A stretch of DNA of 64,000 nt from Acidimicrobiales bacterium (GTDB lineage Bacteria > Actinomycetota > Acidimicrobiia > Acidimicrobiales > DATDAH01), in assembly GCA_016794585.1 (NCBI GenBank), contig JAEUJM010000014.1, positions 1 to 64,000 on the forward strand, written 5' to 3'. How positions within the stretch are numbered: the first letter of the stretch is position 1; every line of letters begins with the position of its first letter. A program made the translations under genes and the position numbers. The notes under the pieces are model-generated. The model saw nothing but the letters and a program-made list of their open reading frames with translations. It did not search any database and was not told where the DNA came from. Below are positions 34,165-42,338 of this stretch, piece after piece.

Positions 34165-35532
34165 GTGCAATGGGCCGGGAAGGTGGGGATGGTCGGCCTC
34201 ACCGTCGCAGTGCTCGCCGGTGGGTGCGGCAGCGCCGGCGACGAGAGCGACACCGGCGCTCCGGCGGAGCTGTGTTCGGCGTACGAGCAGTTCGTCGAGC
34301 TCGAGGACGAGCTGCTGGCCCCCGAGGTCTTCGACCTGAGCGCCGGCGAGCTGCAGTCCGTCCTCGCCGACCGCAGCCGCGTCGCCGCTTCGATGGCCGA
34401 GGTGGCCGACGGTGACCTCGGCGAGGCGTTGCGGCCGACGGCGCGGTTCGACCCGGCTGCGGACGAGATCCTCGTCGAGGCATGGCGCGAGGACCGACAG
34501 GGGCTGCCCGCCGCCGGCGACAGCTGGACGACGAAGGCGCTCTCGGACCAGGACGAGCTGGTCGCGGACGACGGGGCCCGGATGGCCACGGGCGACTGGT
34601 TCTCTCGGAGCACCCAGCGCCGGGAGCTCCTCTATGTCACGTGCGTCGAACCCGGGCTGGCCGACGGACCGGACCAGGACCGGGCGGAGCGAGCACCGGA
34701 CGGACTGATCAGCTACTTCCGGTTCGCCGATGTCGCCACCGCCACCGGGGAGCGACTCGCGGTCACGACCAGGGGCGACGAGGCCGAGTCGCCCTTCAGG
34801 CTGCCCACGGGATGGCGGTCACCGTTGTACGGCGACGCGGTGGGCGATCGGGTGGTGTTCAACGCGGCCCACGGCGATCGAGTCGGACTCCTGTCGTTCG
34901 ACCTCTTGTCGTCCGACTCCCAGAGCGACGCCGAGGTCGCCTACGACGGCGACGTCCCGCTCTCGTGCCCGTCGCTCTCGAGCGACGGCCGGTCCATCCT
35001 CGCTCCTGAGCAGTCCTTCAGCGGCGACGACCGAGGGGTGTTCGAGGTGCGCGCCGAGGACGTCGAGCCGCTCGGTCTCGACCTCGCGTTGCAGGGGTGC
35101 ACCGCGGCGGTCGGCGACGACCACCTGCTGGTGGCCCCTGCCGCTGCGTCCCTGGCCGATCCCGTCACCGCCTCGCTGATGACCCGGGAGGGCTCGGACC
35201 TCCGGTCCATCGATCTGCCGGCCCACTGCAACGTGACCCTCGGTGACGTGCACGGCACCGCCGACCGAGCGGCACTGTCGCTGCGCTGCGCCGACCCCGG
35301 CGACAGCGGGCTGTGGACCGTCGACCTGGAGTCCTTCGAGGTCGCGCACCTGGTCACCGGAGCGGTCGGCACCCCCAAGTGGTCGCCAGACGGCGAGTGG
35401 CTGACGTTCGCCTACGCCCCCGTCGAGACGCTATCGGGCCACCTGGACATCTGGCTGGTGAAGGCCGACGGGACCGGCGCCCAAGAGCTCGTGGAGGGCG
35501 GCGCTTTCCCGATCTGGCTGCCCGAGCGGTGA
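34165..35532 (+). CDS. Lipoprotein with WD40-like/PD40 propeller motif
   Basis: The 455-residue protein has a short hydrophobic leader (MVGLTVAVLAGGC) with a probable lipidation Cys, then an acidic mature part. Near the C-terminus VGTPKWSPDGEWLTFAY followed by DIWLVKADGTG is a PD40/TolB-type propeller blade; weaker blades precede it (CPSLSSDGRSI). It is probably an extracytoplasmic sensor or binding protein of unknown ligand. The GTG at 34165 is preferred since CAGGGT lies 6 nt before it; a GTG at 34147 would add six residues. Confidence 0.75.
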   Translation: MQWAGKVGMVGLTVAVLAGGCGSAGDESDTGAPAELCSAYEQFVELEDELLAPEVFDLSAGELQSVLADRSRVAASMAEVADGDLGEALRPTARFDPAADEILVEAWREDRQGLPAAGDSWTTKALSDQDELVADDGARMATGDWFSRSTQRRELLYVTCVEPGLADGPDQDRAERAPDGLISYFRFADVATATGERLAVTTRGDEAESPFRLPTGWRSPLYGDAVGDRVVFNAAHGDRVGLLSFDLLSSDSQSDAEVAYDGDVPLSCPSLSSDGRSILAPEQSFSGDDRGVFEVRAEDVEPLGLDLALQGCTAAVGDDHLLVAPAAASLADPVTASLMTREGSDLRSIDLPAHCNVTLGDVHGTADRAALSLRCADPGDSGLWTVDLESFEVAHLVTGAVGTPKWSPDGEWLTFAYAPVETLSGHLDIWLVKADGTGAQELVEGGAFPIWLPER

Positions 35533-35589
35533 CTTCGACGCGGGCCGAGCGTTCCGGGAGCCCTCGAACCGCCGGCAACCGCTCGACGC

Positions 35590-35672
35590 TTCTCAGAATC
35601 GTCAGCCTGGGCGGGCCACCGGGTTCTCGGAACACGGCGGCCGCCTGAGGCGGCTTGACGCTTCCGAGAACC
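35590..35672. promoter_or_regulatory. Array of three TTCTCRGAA-like palindromes and nested hairpin
   Basis: Three 9-bp near-palindromes occur at 35590-35598 (TTCTCAGAA), 35624-35632 (TTCTCGGAA) and 35662-35670 (TTCCGAGAA). The last two extend to 11-bp inverted repeats (GGTTCTCGGAA / TTCCGAGAACC) that enclose a GCCGCC-TGA-GGCGGC hairpin at 35640-35654. This could be a terminator for the lipoprotein gene, an operator for the following LLM oxidoreductase gene, or both. Confidence 0.5.
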
Positions 35673-35719
35673 AGACGATCGGGGCGCGGCGCCGGCGGTC
35701 GAGCGGGTAGGGCCCGGGC

Positions 35720-36685
35720 ATGGTTGCCATCGGGTACACGATCATGAGCGAGCAGGCGGGGCCGGCGCAGATCGTCGGCGACGCCCTCCAGGCCGAGGCG
35801 CGGGGGTTCGACTTCCTCGCCGCCTCCGACCACCACGCGCCGTGGCTGGAGGAGCAGGGCCACTCGCCGTACGTCTGGTCGGTGCTCGGCGCGGTGGCCC
35901 AGGCCACGGACGAGATCGGGATGATGACCTACGTCACGTGCCCGACCATGCGGTACCACCCGGCGGTGGTGGCGCAGAAGGCGGCGACGATCCAGCTGCT
36001 CTCCGAGGGGCGCTTCACCCTCGGGCTCGGCGCCGGCGAGAACCTGAACGAGCACGTGGTGGGCCTCGACTGGCCGCCGGTCGACGTGCGCCACGACCGC
36101 CTCGAGGAGGCCCTCGCCATCATCCGGCCGATGCTCGACGGCGAGACCGTGACCTTCCGGGGCGAGTACCTCTCGGCCGAGGCGGCCGGGCTCTGGGATC
36201 TGCCGTCGACGCCGCCGCCCATCGGCCTGGCCGTCTCCGGGCCGGCGTCGTGCACCCTCGCCGGCGAGCAGGCCGACGTGATGATCGCGGTCGAGCCGAA
36301 GGCCGACCTCGTCGAGCGCTTCGAGGGCGCCGGCGGCGCCGGCAAGCCCAAGGTGGGCCAGCTGGCAATCAGCTACGACCCCGACCCGGCGCTGGCCCGC
36401 AAGCGGGCGCGCGAGCAGTTCCGCTGGTTCCTCGGCGGCTGGGACGTCAACGCCGAGCTGCCCGGCCCCCGCCACTTCGCCTCCGCGTCGCAGGCCGTGA
36501 CTGAGGACGACGTGGCCGAGCAGATCCCCTGCGGCGACGACGTCGACGCCGTGGTGGCGGCCGTCCGCGAGTTCAGCGACGCCGGGTTCACCCACGTGGC
36601 CCTGGTCCAGATCGGCGGCGACCACCAGGAACCGTTCTTCGACTGGGCCGAGTCCGACCTCCTCCCCGCACTCCGGGAGATCTGA
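35720..36685 (+). CDS. F420-dependent LLM oxidoreductase (TIGR03557/G6PDH-like family)
   Basis: The 321-residue TIM-barrel enzyme shows the family blocks GYTIMSEQAGPAQIV, GFDFLAASDHHAPWL, QGHSPYVWSVLGAVA, TCPTMRYHPAVVAQKAAT, LGLGAGENLNEHVVG and a late SGPASCTLAG. These match the F420-dependent glucose-6-phosphate-dehydrogenase-like group (TIGR03557). It should use coenzyme F420; the substrate is unknown. TAGGGC lies 6 nt before the ATG, fitting leaderless initiation. Its upstream region contains the triple palindrome array. Confidence 0.88.
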   Translation: MVAIGYTIMSEQAGPAQIVGDALQAEARGFDFLAASDHHAPWLEEQGHSPYVWSVLGAVAQATDEIGMMTYVTCPTMRYHPAVVAQKAATIQLLSEGRFTLGLGAGENLNEHVVGLDWPPVDVRHDRLEEALAIIRPMLDGETVTFRGEYLSAEAAGLWDLPSTPPPIGLAVSGPASCTLAGEQADVMIAVEPKADLVERFEGAGGAGKPKVGQLAISYDPDPALARKRAREQFRWFLGGWDVNAELPGPRHFASASQAVTEDDVAEQIPCGDDVDAVVAAVREFSDAGFTHVALVQIGGDHQEPFFDWAESDLLPALREI

Positions 36686-36694
36686 GCGGCTCCG

Positions 36695-37003
36695 TCACCC
36701 GCCAGGAAGCGGGTCCGCGTCGCGGTCAGCCCGGATCTGAGCCACCAGCTCCTCGGCTCGGCCAGGAGCAAGGCCGTTCGTCGAGGACAGCGGTCGTCGG
36801 CGTGCGTCCTCCATGCGCTCGCGCAGCCGCTCCGCTTCCTCGAGAGCAGGAGCCCCACGCCGGAACCGCAGCCGATCAGGTCGGATCACCACGGCGACGG
36901 CCCGGCCGTTCCGTGTGATCGTGATCTCGTCACCCTCCACGACCCGGTCCAGGATCGCCGCCAAGGAGGCGCTGGCCTCGGAGACGCTCATCGTCAACGC
37001 CAT
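36695..37003 (-). CDS. Phd/YefM-family antitoxin, no adjacent toxin
   Basis: The 102-residue protein has the Phd/YefM DNA-binding fold: MSVSEASASLAAILDRVVEG, then EITITRNGRAVAVVIRPD. The C-terminal third (residues 55-102) is longer and charged, as expected for toxin binding. Antitoxin genes of this family normally precede a RelE or Doc toxin, but here the downstream side is the convergent LLM gene, ending 9 bp away, and no toxin is seen. It could be an orphan regulator. ATG at 36991 is an alternative start. Confidence 0.82.
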   Translation of the reverse strand: MALTMSVSEASASLAAILDRVVEGDEITITRNGRAVAVVIRPDRLRFRRGAPALEEAERLRERMEDARRRPLSSTNGLAPGRAEELVAQIRADRDADPLPGG

Positions 37004-37075
37004 GACGGAGATGTTGACCGAAGCAGAGGTCTGATGAACGGTGATTTCCCGGACGCCGGCCCTAACGTCGGCGCC

Positions 37076-37363
37076 GTGATCATCGTGACCGGGAGCGTCG
37101 TCGTCCGACCCGAGGATCTCGACGAGGCGGTGGCCGTGTCGCTCGAGCACGTGCGCCGCTCGCGCACCGAGCCGGGGTGCCTGCTGCACTCGGTGCACCA
37201 CGACGTGGAGGACCCGAACCGGCTCGTGTTCCTCGAGCAGTGGGCCGACCGGGCCGCGCTCGACGCCCACTTCGCCGTGCCCGCATCGCTCGAGTTCGTG
37301 ACCCGGCTGTCCGCGCTCGCCACCGAGCCGCCGACGATGGAGATCCACGACACCGCCGGCTGA
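37076..37363 (+). CDS. Antibiotic biosynthesis monooxygenase (ABM) domain protein
   Basis: The 95-residue single-domain protein has the ABM ferredoxin-like fold: MIIVTGSVVVRPEDLDEAVA, SRTEPGCLLHSVHHDVEDPN, FLEQWADRAALDAHFA. Such proteins are quinol monooxygenases (YgiN-like) or small heme/oxygen enzymes, usually dimeric. The GTG at 37076 is 7 nt after TAACGT and matches the usual N-terminus; an ATG at 37034 with AGAGG upstream would add 14 non-homologous residues. It is divergent from the Phd gene. Confidence 0.85.
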   Translation: MIIVTGSVVVRPEDLDEAVAVSLEHVRRSRTEPGCLLHSVHHDVEDPNRLVFLEQWADRAALDAHFAVPASLEFVTRLSALATEPPTMEIHDTAG

Positions 37364-37411
37364 CCGGCGCCCGACTTCACCGCACCCCCGATCGGCGACG
37401 ACACTGACACC

Positions 37412-38449
37412 GTGGCCGACGAGGAGGCGCCTGCCGAGGACGAGCAGCCGAGCGGGCTGAAGGCGACCTACCTGCACCGCCGTGCCCAGGTCGAAGAGCT
37501 CCTCGAGCTGGCCGCCACCACGGCGTGGGCGCCGGTCGTGCTCGCCCGCGAGGCCTACCAGCGCGACCGGGACATCGGCGGCGCCGTGCTCGCCGGCGCC
37601 ATCGCCTTCCGGGTCTTCGTCTGGCTGCTGGCCGCCTCGCTCGTCGCCGTCGCCGGCCTCGGCTTCGCCGCCGCCGCAGGCGAGGACTCCGGCGAGGTCA
37701 GCACCAACCTCGGGGTGACGGCGTTCGCGGCCAGCTCGGTGGCCAAGGCCGCCAACGACGTCCAGCGCAGCCGGTGGATCCTGTTGGGCCTCGGCCTCTG
37801 GGCCCTGTACTCGGCCAGCAAGCACGCGCTGCGATCGATGTGGGTGACGAGCGCGCTCGTGTGGCGAGTGCCGATGACCAAGCCCCCGACGGTCGCCGGC
37901 GTGGCCGGGTACAACGTCGTGTTCCTGGGCATGGTGGCAACCACGGCGGTCGCGAACCGCCTCCGCGACCTGCTGCCCGGACCAGGGCTGGTCATCACCC
38001 TCGCCGTGGTGCTGATCTTCGGCCTGCTGATGTGGGCCGGCCTCCTGGGCCTCCCCCGACCGAACCTCCCGTACACGGCGGTCCTCCCGGGCGCCACGGT
38101 CCTGGCCCTCGGCCTCCAAGCCATGCACCTGATCTCACTGTTCTGGCTCCCCCACGCGGTCGAGAGCTCTTCGGAGACGTACGGCACCATGGGGATCGCG
38201 GTCGCCATGCTCCTGTGGCTCTACTTCTACGGGCGCCTCGTCGTGTTCGCCGGGGTCCTCAACGCCACGCTGTGGGAGCGCTACAACGAAGCCGGCGACG
38301 CGCCCGACCTGGTGGGCGCCGGCGCCGACCCAGTGATGGCAGCGGGCCTCGCCGCGCTCACCGACCTCCGGGAGCGGGCCCGCACCCGGAGGGAGCGAAA
38401 GGCCGAGGCGACGAGGGCGTCCGCCGCCGAGGAGGACCCGGGACCCTAG
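37412..38449 (+). CDS. YihY/BrkB-family membrane protein
   Basis: The 345-residue protein has six hydrophobic segments between residues 55 and 290 and family features such as RDRDIGGAVLAGAIAFRVF, SRWILLGLGLWALYSASKHALR and a final YFYGRLVVFAGVLNATLWERY. The YihY family is of unsettled function (once annotated as RNase BN). Both tails are charged and cytoplasmic. GACACT lies 6 nt before the GTG. Its TAG overlaps the stop of the convergent KstR-like gene within one CTAG palindrome. Confidence 0.85.
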   Translation: MADEEAPAEDEQPSGLKATYLHRRAQVEELLELAATTAWAPVVLAREAYQRDRDIGGAVLAGAIAFRVFVWLLAASLVAVAGLGFAAAAGEDSGEVSTNLGVTAFAASSVAKAANDVQRSRWILLGLGLWALYSASKHALRSMWVTSALVWRVPMTKPPTVAGVAGYNVVFLGMVATTAVANRLRDLLPGPGLVITLAVVLIFGLLMWAGLLGLPRPNLPYTAVLPGATVLALGLQAMHLISLFWLPHAVESSSETYGTMGIAVAMLLWLYFYGRLVVFAGVLNATLWERYNEAGDAPDLVGAGADPVMAAGLAALTDLRERARTRRERKAEATRASAAEEDPGP

Positions 38450-39042
38450 GCCTCGTGGGGCTCGATCAACAGGCGGGCGGCGAGCTCGAGCTCGTCGCCG
38501 ACCTTACCGATGCCGGACCAGCCGTTGACCCACCCCACGAGTGCGGCGTACCAGATCCACCCGAGCATGCGGACGATGCCGGCACGGGTGTCGACGTCGA
38601 AGTCGTCGGGGAAGGCCCGGTCCTGGATGCGGGCCATGGTCGTGCCGACCACCTGCTGGCACTCGATCACCTTCGGGTCGGCGGCGGCCAGCGCGGTGAT
38701 CACCGCCTCGCTGAGCTTCGGCTCGCGCTCCATGGCGCGGGTGGCCCGCCGCAGGATGTCGACCATGCGGTCGGCGGTGGTGGCCCCCGTCGGCGGCCGC
38801 CGGGCGATCTGGCCCTCGAGGTCCTCGACCCACTCGACCAGCGCCTCGGCGAGGACGTGGTCCTTGGACGAGTAGTACCGGTAGATGGTGCCCAGCGCGA
38901 CGTCGCTGCGCGCCGAGAGGTCGCGCATCTGCACGGCGTCGTAGCCGCCGCCGGCGCCGAGGTCGATGGCCGCGCCGATGACCCGGCGACGGCGCTCGGC
39001 CTGGCTCTTGCTGAGGGCGGTGCCCGGTTCGACCGTGGTCAC
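38446..39042 (-). CDS. KstR-like TetR-family transcriptional repressor
   Basis: The 198-residue regulator closely follows KstR of mycobacteria by eye. The N-terminal helix-turn-helix region reads RRRRVIGAAIDLGAGGGYD then AVQMRDL, DVALGTIYRYYSSKDHVL, and the ligand domain contains AMEREPKLSEAVITAL, IWYAALVGWVNGW and a final ELAARLLIEP. KstR represses cholesterol-degradation genes and is released by a steroid-CoA intermediate. A perfect KstR box lies at 32470. The KstR identity is based on remembered sequence similarity. TAGCCT stands 7 nt before the GTG. No KstR box is visible at its own promoter. Confidence 0.82.
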   Translation of the reverse strand: MTTVEPGTALSKSQAERRRRVIGAAIDLGAGGGYDAVQMRDLSARSDVALGTIYRYYSSKDHVLAEALVEWVEDLEGQIARRPPTGATTADRMVDILRRATRAMEREPKLSEAVITALAAADPKVIECQQVVGTTMARIQDRAFPDDFDVDTRAGIVRMLGWIWYAALVGWVNGWSGIGKVGDELELAARLLIEPHEA

Positions 39043-39072
39043 CCGGGCGAGGCTACGCGGATTCGGCCCCCG

Positions 39073-39357
39073 CTAAGCAGGTTGCCAGCGCGAGGGGTGC
39101 TTCGCCGCCGCCTCCGCCGCCTGCGCGGCCCGTTCGGCCCGGCGGGCGGTGAGGTCCACGACCGTGGACGGGTCGGGCGCCGACGGGTCGAGGAGGATCA
39201 CGCCGTTCGAGGGGTGGAACTCGGCCGGGTCGCTCCTCGTCACCCGACGGAGGGCGGCGCGGCGCCGTTCGTAGGGGCTGATCCAGTCGGGGCCGTACAG
39301 GAGGCGGTTGCGGTGGTGCTTCGACGCCCCGACGCCATCCGAACGTGCAGCCAACAT
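39073..39357 (-). CDS. Small hypothetical protein
   Basis: I do not recognise this 94-residue, Ala- and Arg-rich soluble protein. It contains LLYGPDWISPYERRRAALR, FHPSNGVILLDPSAPDPS and a C-terminal alanine-rich helix likely to form a coiled coil. A G-rich stretch (AGGGGGG) lies about 9 nt before the ATG. Codon bias is good, and the overlapping frame has proline-rich shadow-like sequence, so I prefer this one. It sits 30 bp upstream of the KstR-like gene in the same direction. Confidence 0.55.
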   Translation of the reverse strand: MLAARSDGVGASKHHRNRLLYGPDWISPYERRRAALRRVTRSDPAEFHPSNGVILLDPSAPDPSTVVDLTARRAERAAQAAEAAAKHPSRWQPA

Positions 39358-39490
39358 GGCTCGACCCCCCTTCAGGATCTCCTACCTGCCCCTCCATCGG
39401 TGAGTACGGCACGGTCCTGAGCGATCGTCACGCGCCTGCAACACCAGGCACGCGATCGCAATCCGAGGGGGGAGACCGGGAGTGTCGGGG

Positions 39491-40807
39491 TCAGGTGGAG
39501 GTGGCGGGGGCGTGCTCGGTCAGCGCGTCGTCGTCGGCGAGGCCGTCGGCCACGATCGTGCCCTCGGTGACCGAGCCCTCGCCGCTGCCCTCGAGGCCCC
39601 GCAGCCAGTCGCGGTGGACACCGTCGAGGAAGCGCTCGACGCCCTCGATCACCGGCGCGGTGCGGGGTGACACGAAGATGTCGAACGCGTGCTGGGCACC
39701 GTGGAGCTCGGCGTAGACGACCGGCTGGGTCGAGGTCGCCCGCAGGCGCTCGACGAAGAGCCGGGCGTCCTCGAGCGGGGCGAGCGTGTCGCGGTCGCCG
39801 TGGATCACGAAGAAGGGCGGGGCGTCGGCCCGGACGCAGTCGATGGGTGAGGCCTTCGCGAACTTCTCGGGGTCGTCGGCCAGGTAGGCCTTCATCACGT
39901 AGGGCTCGATGAACATCGGGAGGAAGCCCTTGGTCTGGGTCTTCAGCCGATCGGTGAAGTCGTAGACGCCGTAGAACGGCACGGCCGCCTGCACGGACGT
40001 GTCGGCGTCCTCGAAGCCCGGCTGGTACTCGGGGTCGCCCATGGTGAGGGCCATCAGCGCGGTGAGGTGGCCGCCGGCCGAGCCCCCGGTGACCGCGATG
40101 AAGTCGGGGTCGATGCCGTACTCGTCGGCGTGCTCGCGGATCCACGCCAGCGCGGCCTTGAGGTCGATGAGGTGGTCCGGGAAGGTGGCCGCCGGGCTGA
40201 GGCGGTAGTTCACGTTGAAGCCGACCCAGCCGTTGGCGGCGAGGTGGCCGAGGAGAGGGATGCCCTGCTCGCGCTTGTCGCCGATGACCCAGCCGCCGCC
40301 GTGGATCTGCATGATCGCGGGGCGCATCTTGCCGGCGGCGCCTTCCTCACGCGGCAGGAAGACGTCGAGCTTCAGCGTGCGGCCCCCCGCCCGGCGGTAG
40401 ACCACGTCCTTGATGACCCGCGCCTCGGGGCGGCGGAACAGGAAGGGGACGAACACGTGGCGGCGGGGCACCCGGGGGGCGCCGTCGTGGTCGTCGACGA
40501 GCTCCTCCATGGCGTCGCGCACGGTGACCGCGGCCCGCCGGCCCCGCACCACGAGGACCCAGAGCCCGACCCAGGAGAGGAAGGTGAGGCCCAGCGCCAC
40601 CCAGCCCGGCCAGGCGTCGAGGGCGCCCGTGTAGATGAAGAACAGCGTGGCGAGCGCCTGCCAGACCAGGTGGTGCCCGGCCAGCTCGATGGTCATCCAC
40701 GAGGCGAAGAACGTGGGCACCAGCAGCACGCGGTTGTTGGTCGGGAGGAAGGCGTTGACGGTGAAGGCGAACCCGACGACGCTCACGAGCAGAAAGAGCC
40801 ACGACAC
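39491..40807 (-). CDS. Membrane-anchored alpha/beta hydrolase (HSL/LipO-like esterase)
   Basis: The 438-residue protein has three transmembrane helices in its first 90 residues, then a hormone-sensitive-lipase-type domain with HGGGWVIGD (oxyanion), GGSAGGHLTAL (nucleophile Ser), HGDRDTLAP (acid) and a His in HGAQHAFD. Layout and motifs resemble mycobacterial LipM/LipO-like carboxylesterases. It should hydrolyse short- or medium-chain lipid esters at the membrane. It is divergent from a wax ester synthase gene, suggesting linked synthesis and breakdown of neutral lipids. Confidence 0.87.
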   Translation of the reverse strand: MSWLFLLVSVVGFAFTVNAFLPTNNRVLLVPTFFASWMTIELAGHHLVWQALATLFFIYTGALDAWPGWVALGLTFLSWVGLWVLVVRGRRAAVTVRDAMEELVDDHDGAPRVPRRHVFVPFLFRRPEARVIKDVVYRRAGGRTLKLDVFLPREEGAAGKMRPAIMQIHGGGWVIGDKREQGIPLLGHLAANGWVGFNVNYRLSPAATFPDHLIDLKAALAWIREHADEYGIDPDFIAVTGGSAGGHLTALMALTMGDPEYQPGFEDADTSVQAAVPFYGVYDFTDRLKTQTKGFLPMFIEPYVMKAYLADDPEKFAKASPIDCVRADAPPFFVIHGDRDTLAPLEDARLFVERLRATSTQPVVYAELHGAQHAFDIFVSPRTAPVIEGVERFLDGVHRDWLRGLEGSGEGSVTEGTIVADGLADDDALTEHAPATST

Positions 40808-40824
40808 GCCTCTATTGTGCCAGC
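40808..40824. promoter_or_regulatory. 17-bp bidirectional promoter with overlapping -10 elements
   Basis: Only 17 bp lie between the two GTG starts (40807 minus, 40825 plus). The plus strand has TATTGT (40813-40818) and the minus strand CACAAT (40819-40814); each is followed by exactly 6 nt before its GTG. The first bases of the two start codons are 18 bp apart. This is the geometry expected for a symmetrical -10 that fires both ways and gives two leaderless mRNAs. Confidence 0.65.
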
Positions 40825-42225
40825 GTGCAGCGACTGTCCGGACTCGACGCGACCTTCCTCTACCTCGAGACGCCGACGCTGCACATGCACGTCGCCATGA
40901 CCGCGGTGTTCGACCCCTCGACCATGCCCGGGGGCTACTCCTTCGAGAAGGTGAAGGAGTTCATCGGCAACCGGGTCCATCTGATCCCGCCGTTCCACCA
41001 GCGCCTCGTCGAGGTGCCGTTCCGGCTCAACCACCCCCTGTGGGTCAAGGACCCGGAGTTCGACCTCGACTACCACGTTCGGCGCATCGGGGCGCCGTCG
41101 CCGGGCGGCCCCGCCGAGCTGGGCAAGGTCGCCGGGCAGATCGCCAGCACCCCGCTCGACCGCAGCCGCCCGCTCTGGGAGGCCTGGGTCGTGGAGGGCC
41201 TCGCCGACGACAACGTCGCGCTGGTGGCCAAGGTGCACCACTGCGGCGTCGACGGCAGCGCCGGTGCGCAGTTCATGGTGCACCTCTTCGACCTCGAGCC
41301 CGACGCCGAGGGTCCCGACGGCCCCACGCCCATCGAGACCGAATCCGTCCCCTCCGACGGCGAGTTGATGTACCACGCCGCCGCCTCGCGCATGCGCCAG
41401 CGGCTCAACATCGTCCCGCTCGTGGGCAAGACCCTTTCCTCGGCCGCCTCGCTGATCGCCTCGCGGAACAGCGCCGACCGGCCCTCGGGCGCCCTGCCCC
41501 TCACCGCGCCCGCGACGCCGTTCAACGCCGCCATCTCCTCCAAGCGCAACGTGGCCTTCAGCCGGGTGCAGCTCGCCGACATGAAGGCCATCAAGAACGC
41601 CGCCGACGCCACGGTGAACGACGTCGTGCTCGCCATCTGCTCGGGCACCCTGCGCCGCTACCTCGAGTCGCGCGACGCCCTGCCCGACACGCCGCTGCTC
41701 GCGGTGTGCCCCGTCGCGGTCACGCCCGATGAAAAGGCCGGCAGCAGCGCCAACTCGGTGTCGGCCATGTTCACCTCGCTGGCGTCGGACATCGCCGACC
41801 CGGCCCTGCGCCTGGCGGTGATCTCCGAGAACACGAAGGGCGCCAAGGAGGACCACAACGCCATCGGCGCCGACATGCTCCAGGGCTGGACCGAGTTCGC
41901 GGCGCCGAACACCTTCGCCCTCGCCGCCCGGCTGTACTCGTCGATGAACCTGGCGGACCGGCACCGGCCCATTCACAACCTGGTGATCTCGAACGTGCCC
42001 GGCCCGCCGTTCCCGCTCTACTTCGCGGGCGCCGAGCTCCAGGCCGCCTACCCCATGGGGCCGGTCATGGAGGGCGCCGGGCTCAACATCACGGTGATGA
42101 GCTACCGGGACTCGGTCGACTTCGGCTTCATGGTCTGCGACGAGCTTCTGCCCGACGTGTGGGACCTCGCCGACTGCGTCGAGCCCGCCTTCCAGGAGCT
42201 GTACGAGGCCGTCGTCGGCCGCTGA
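40825..42225 (+). CDS. Wax ester synthase/diacylglycerol acyltransferase (WS/DGAT)
   Basis: The 466-residue acyltransferase begins MQRLSGLDATFLYLE and carries the catalytic HHxxxDG motif as VHHCGVDGSAG near residue 143. The C-terminal VISNVPGPPFPLYFAGA and ITVMSYRDSVDFGFMVCDE are family blocks. It makes triacylglycerol or wax esters from acyl-CoA for storage. Length agrees with the mycobacterial Tgs family. The start is fixed by the 17-bp divergent promoter. Confidence 0.93.
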   Translation: MQRLSGLDATFLYLETPTLHMHVAMTAVFDPSTMPGGYSFEKVKEFIGNRVHLIPPFHQRLVEVPFRLNHPLWVKDPEFDLDYHVRRIGAPSPGGPAELGKVAGQIASTPLDRSRPLWEAWVVEGLADDNVALVAKVHHCGVDGSAGAQFMVHLFDLEPDAEGPDGPTPIETESVPSDGELMYHAAASRMRQRLNIVPLVGKTLSSAASLIASRNSADRPSGALPLTAPATPFNAAISSKRNVAFSRVQLADMKAIKNAADATVNDVVLAICSGTLRRYLESRDALPDTPLLAVCPVAVTPDEKAGSSANSVSAMFTSLASDIADPALRLAVISENTKGAKEDHNAIGADMLQGWTEFAAPNTFALAARLYSSMNLADRHRPIHNLVISNVPGPPFPLYFAGAELQAAYPMGPVMEGAGLNITVMSYRDSVDFGFMVCDELLPDVWDLADCVEPAFQELYEAVVGR

Positions 42226-42256
42226 GCACCGGGCGCCGTGGCGATGCCCGGCGCTC
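42224..42256. terminator. Imperfect hairpin after WS/DGAT gene
   Basis: Arms 42224-42234 (GAGCACCGGGC) and 42246-42256 (GCCCGGCGCTC) pair at 10 of 11 positions with an 11-nt loop. The hairpin begins inside the TGA of the acyltransferase gene. No T-tract follows. It is a likely terminator before the TetR promoter. Confidence 0.5.
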
Positions 42257-42338
42257 CTCGACCGTGATCCAGAGCGGCGGGGCGGACGAACGAGGGCGGT
42301 GAAGCCTCCGCCCTGCCCGCACCACGCCGGCCCGCCCC

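Noticed and set aside
39053-39412. Alternative minus-strand frame over the small hypothetical gene
   Set aside because: It is Pro/Arg/Gly-rich with shadow-like composition; the other frame has a better start and more balanced residues.
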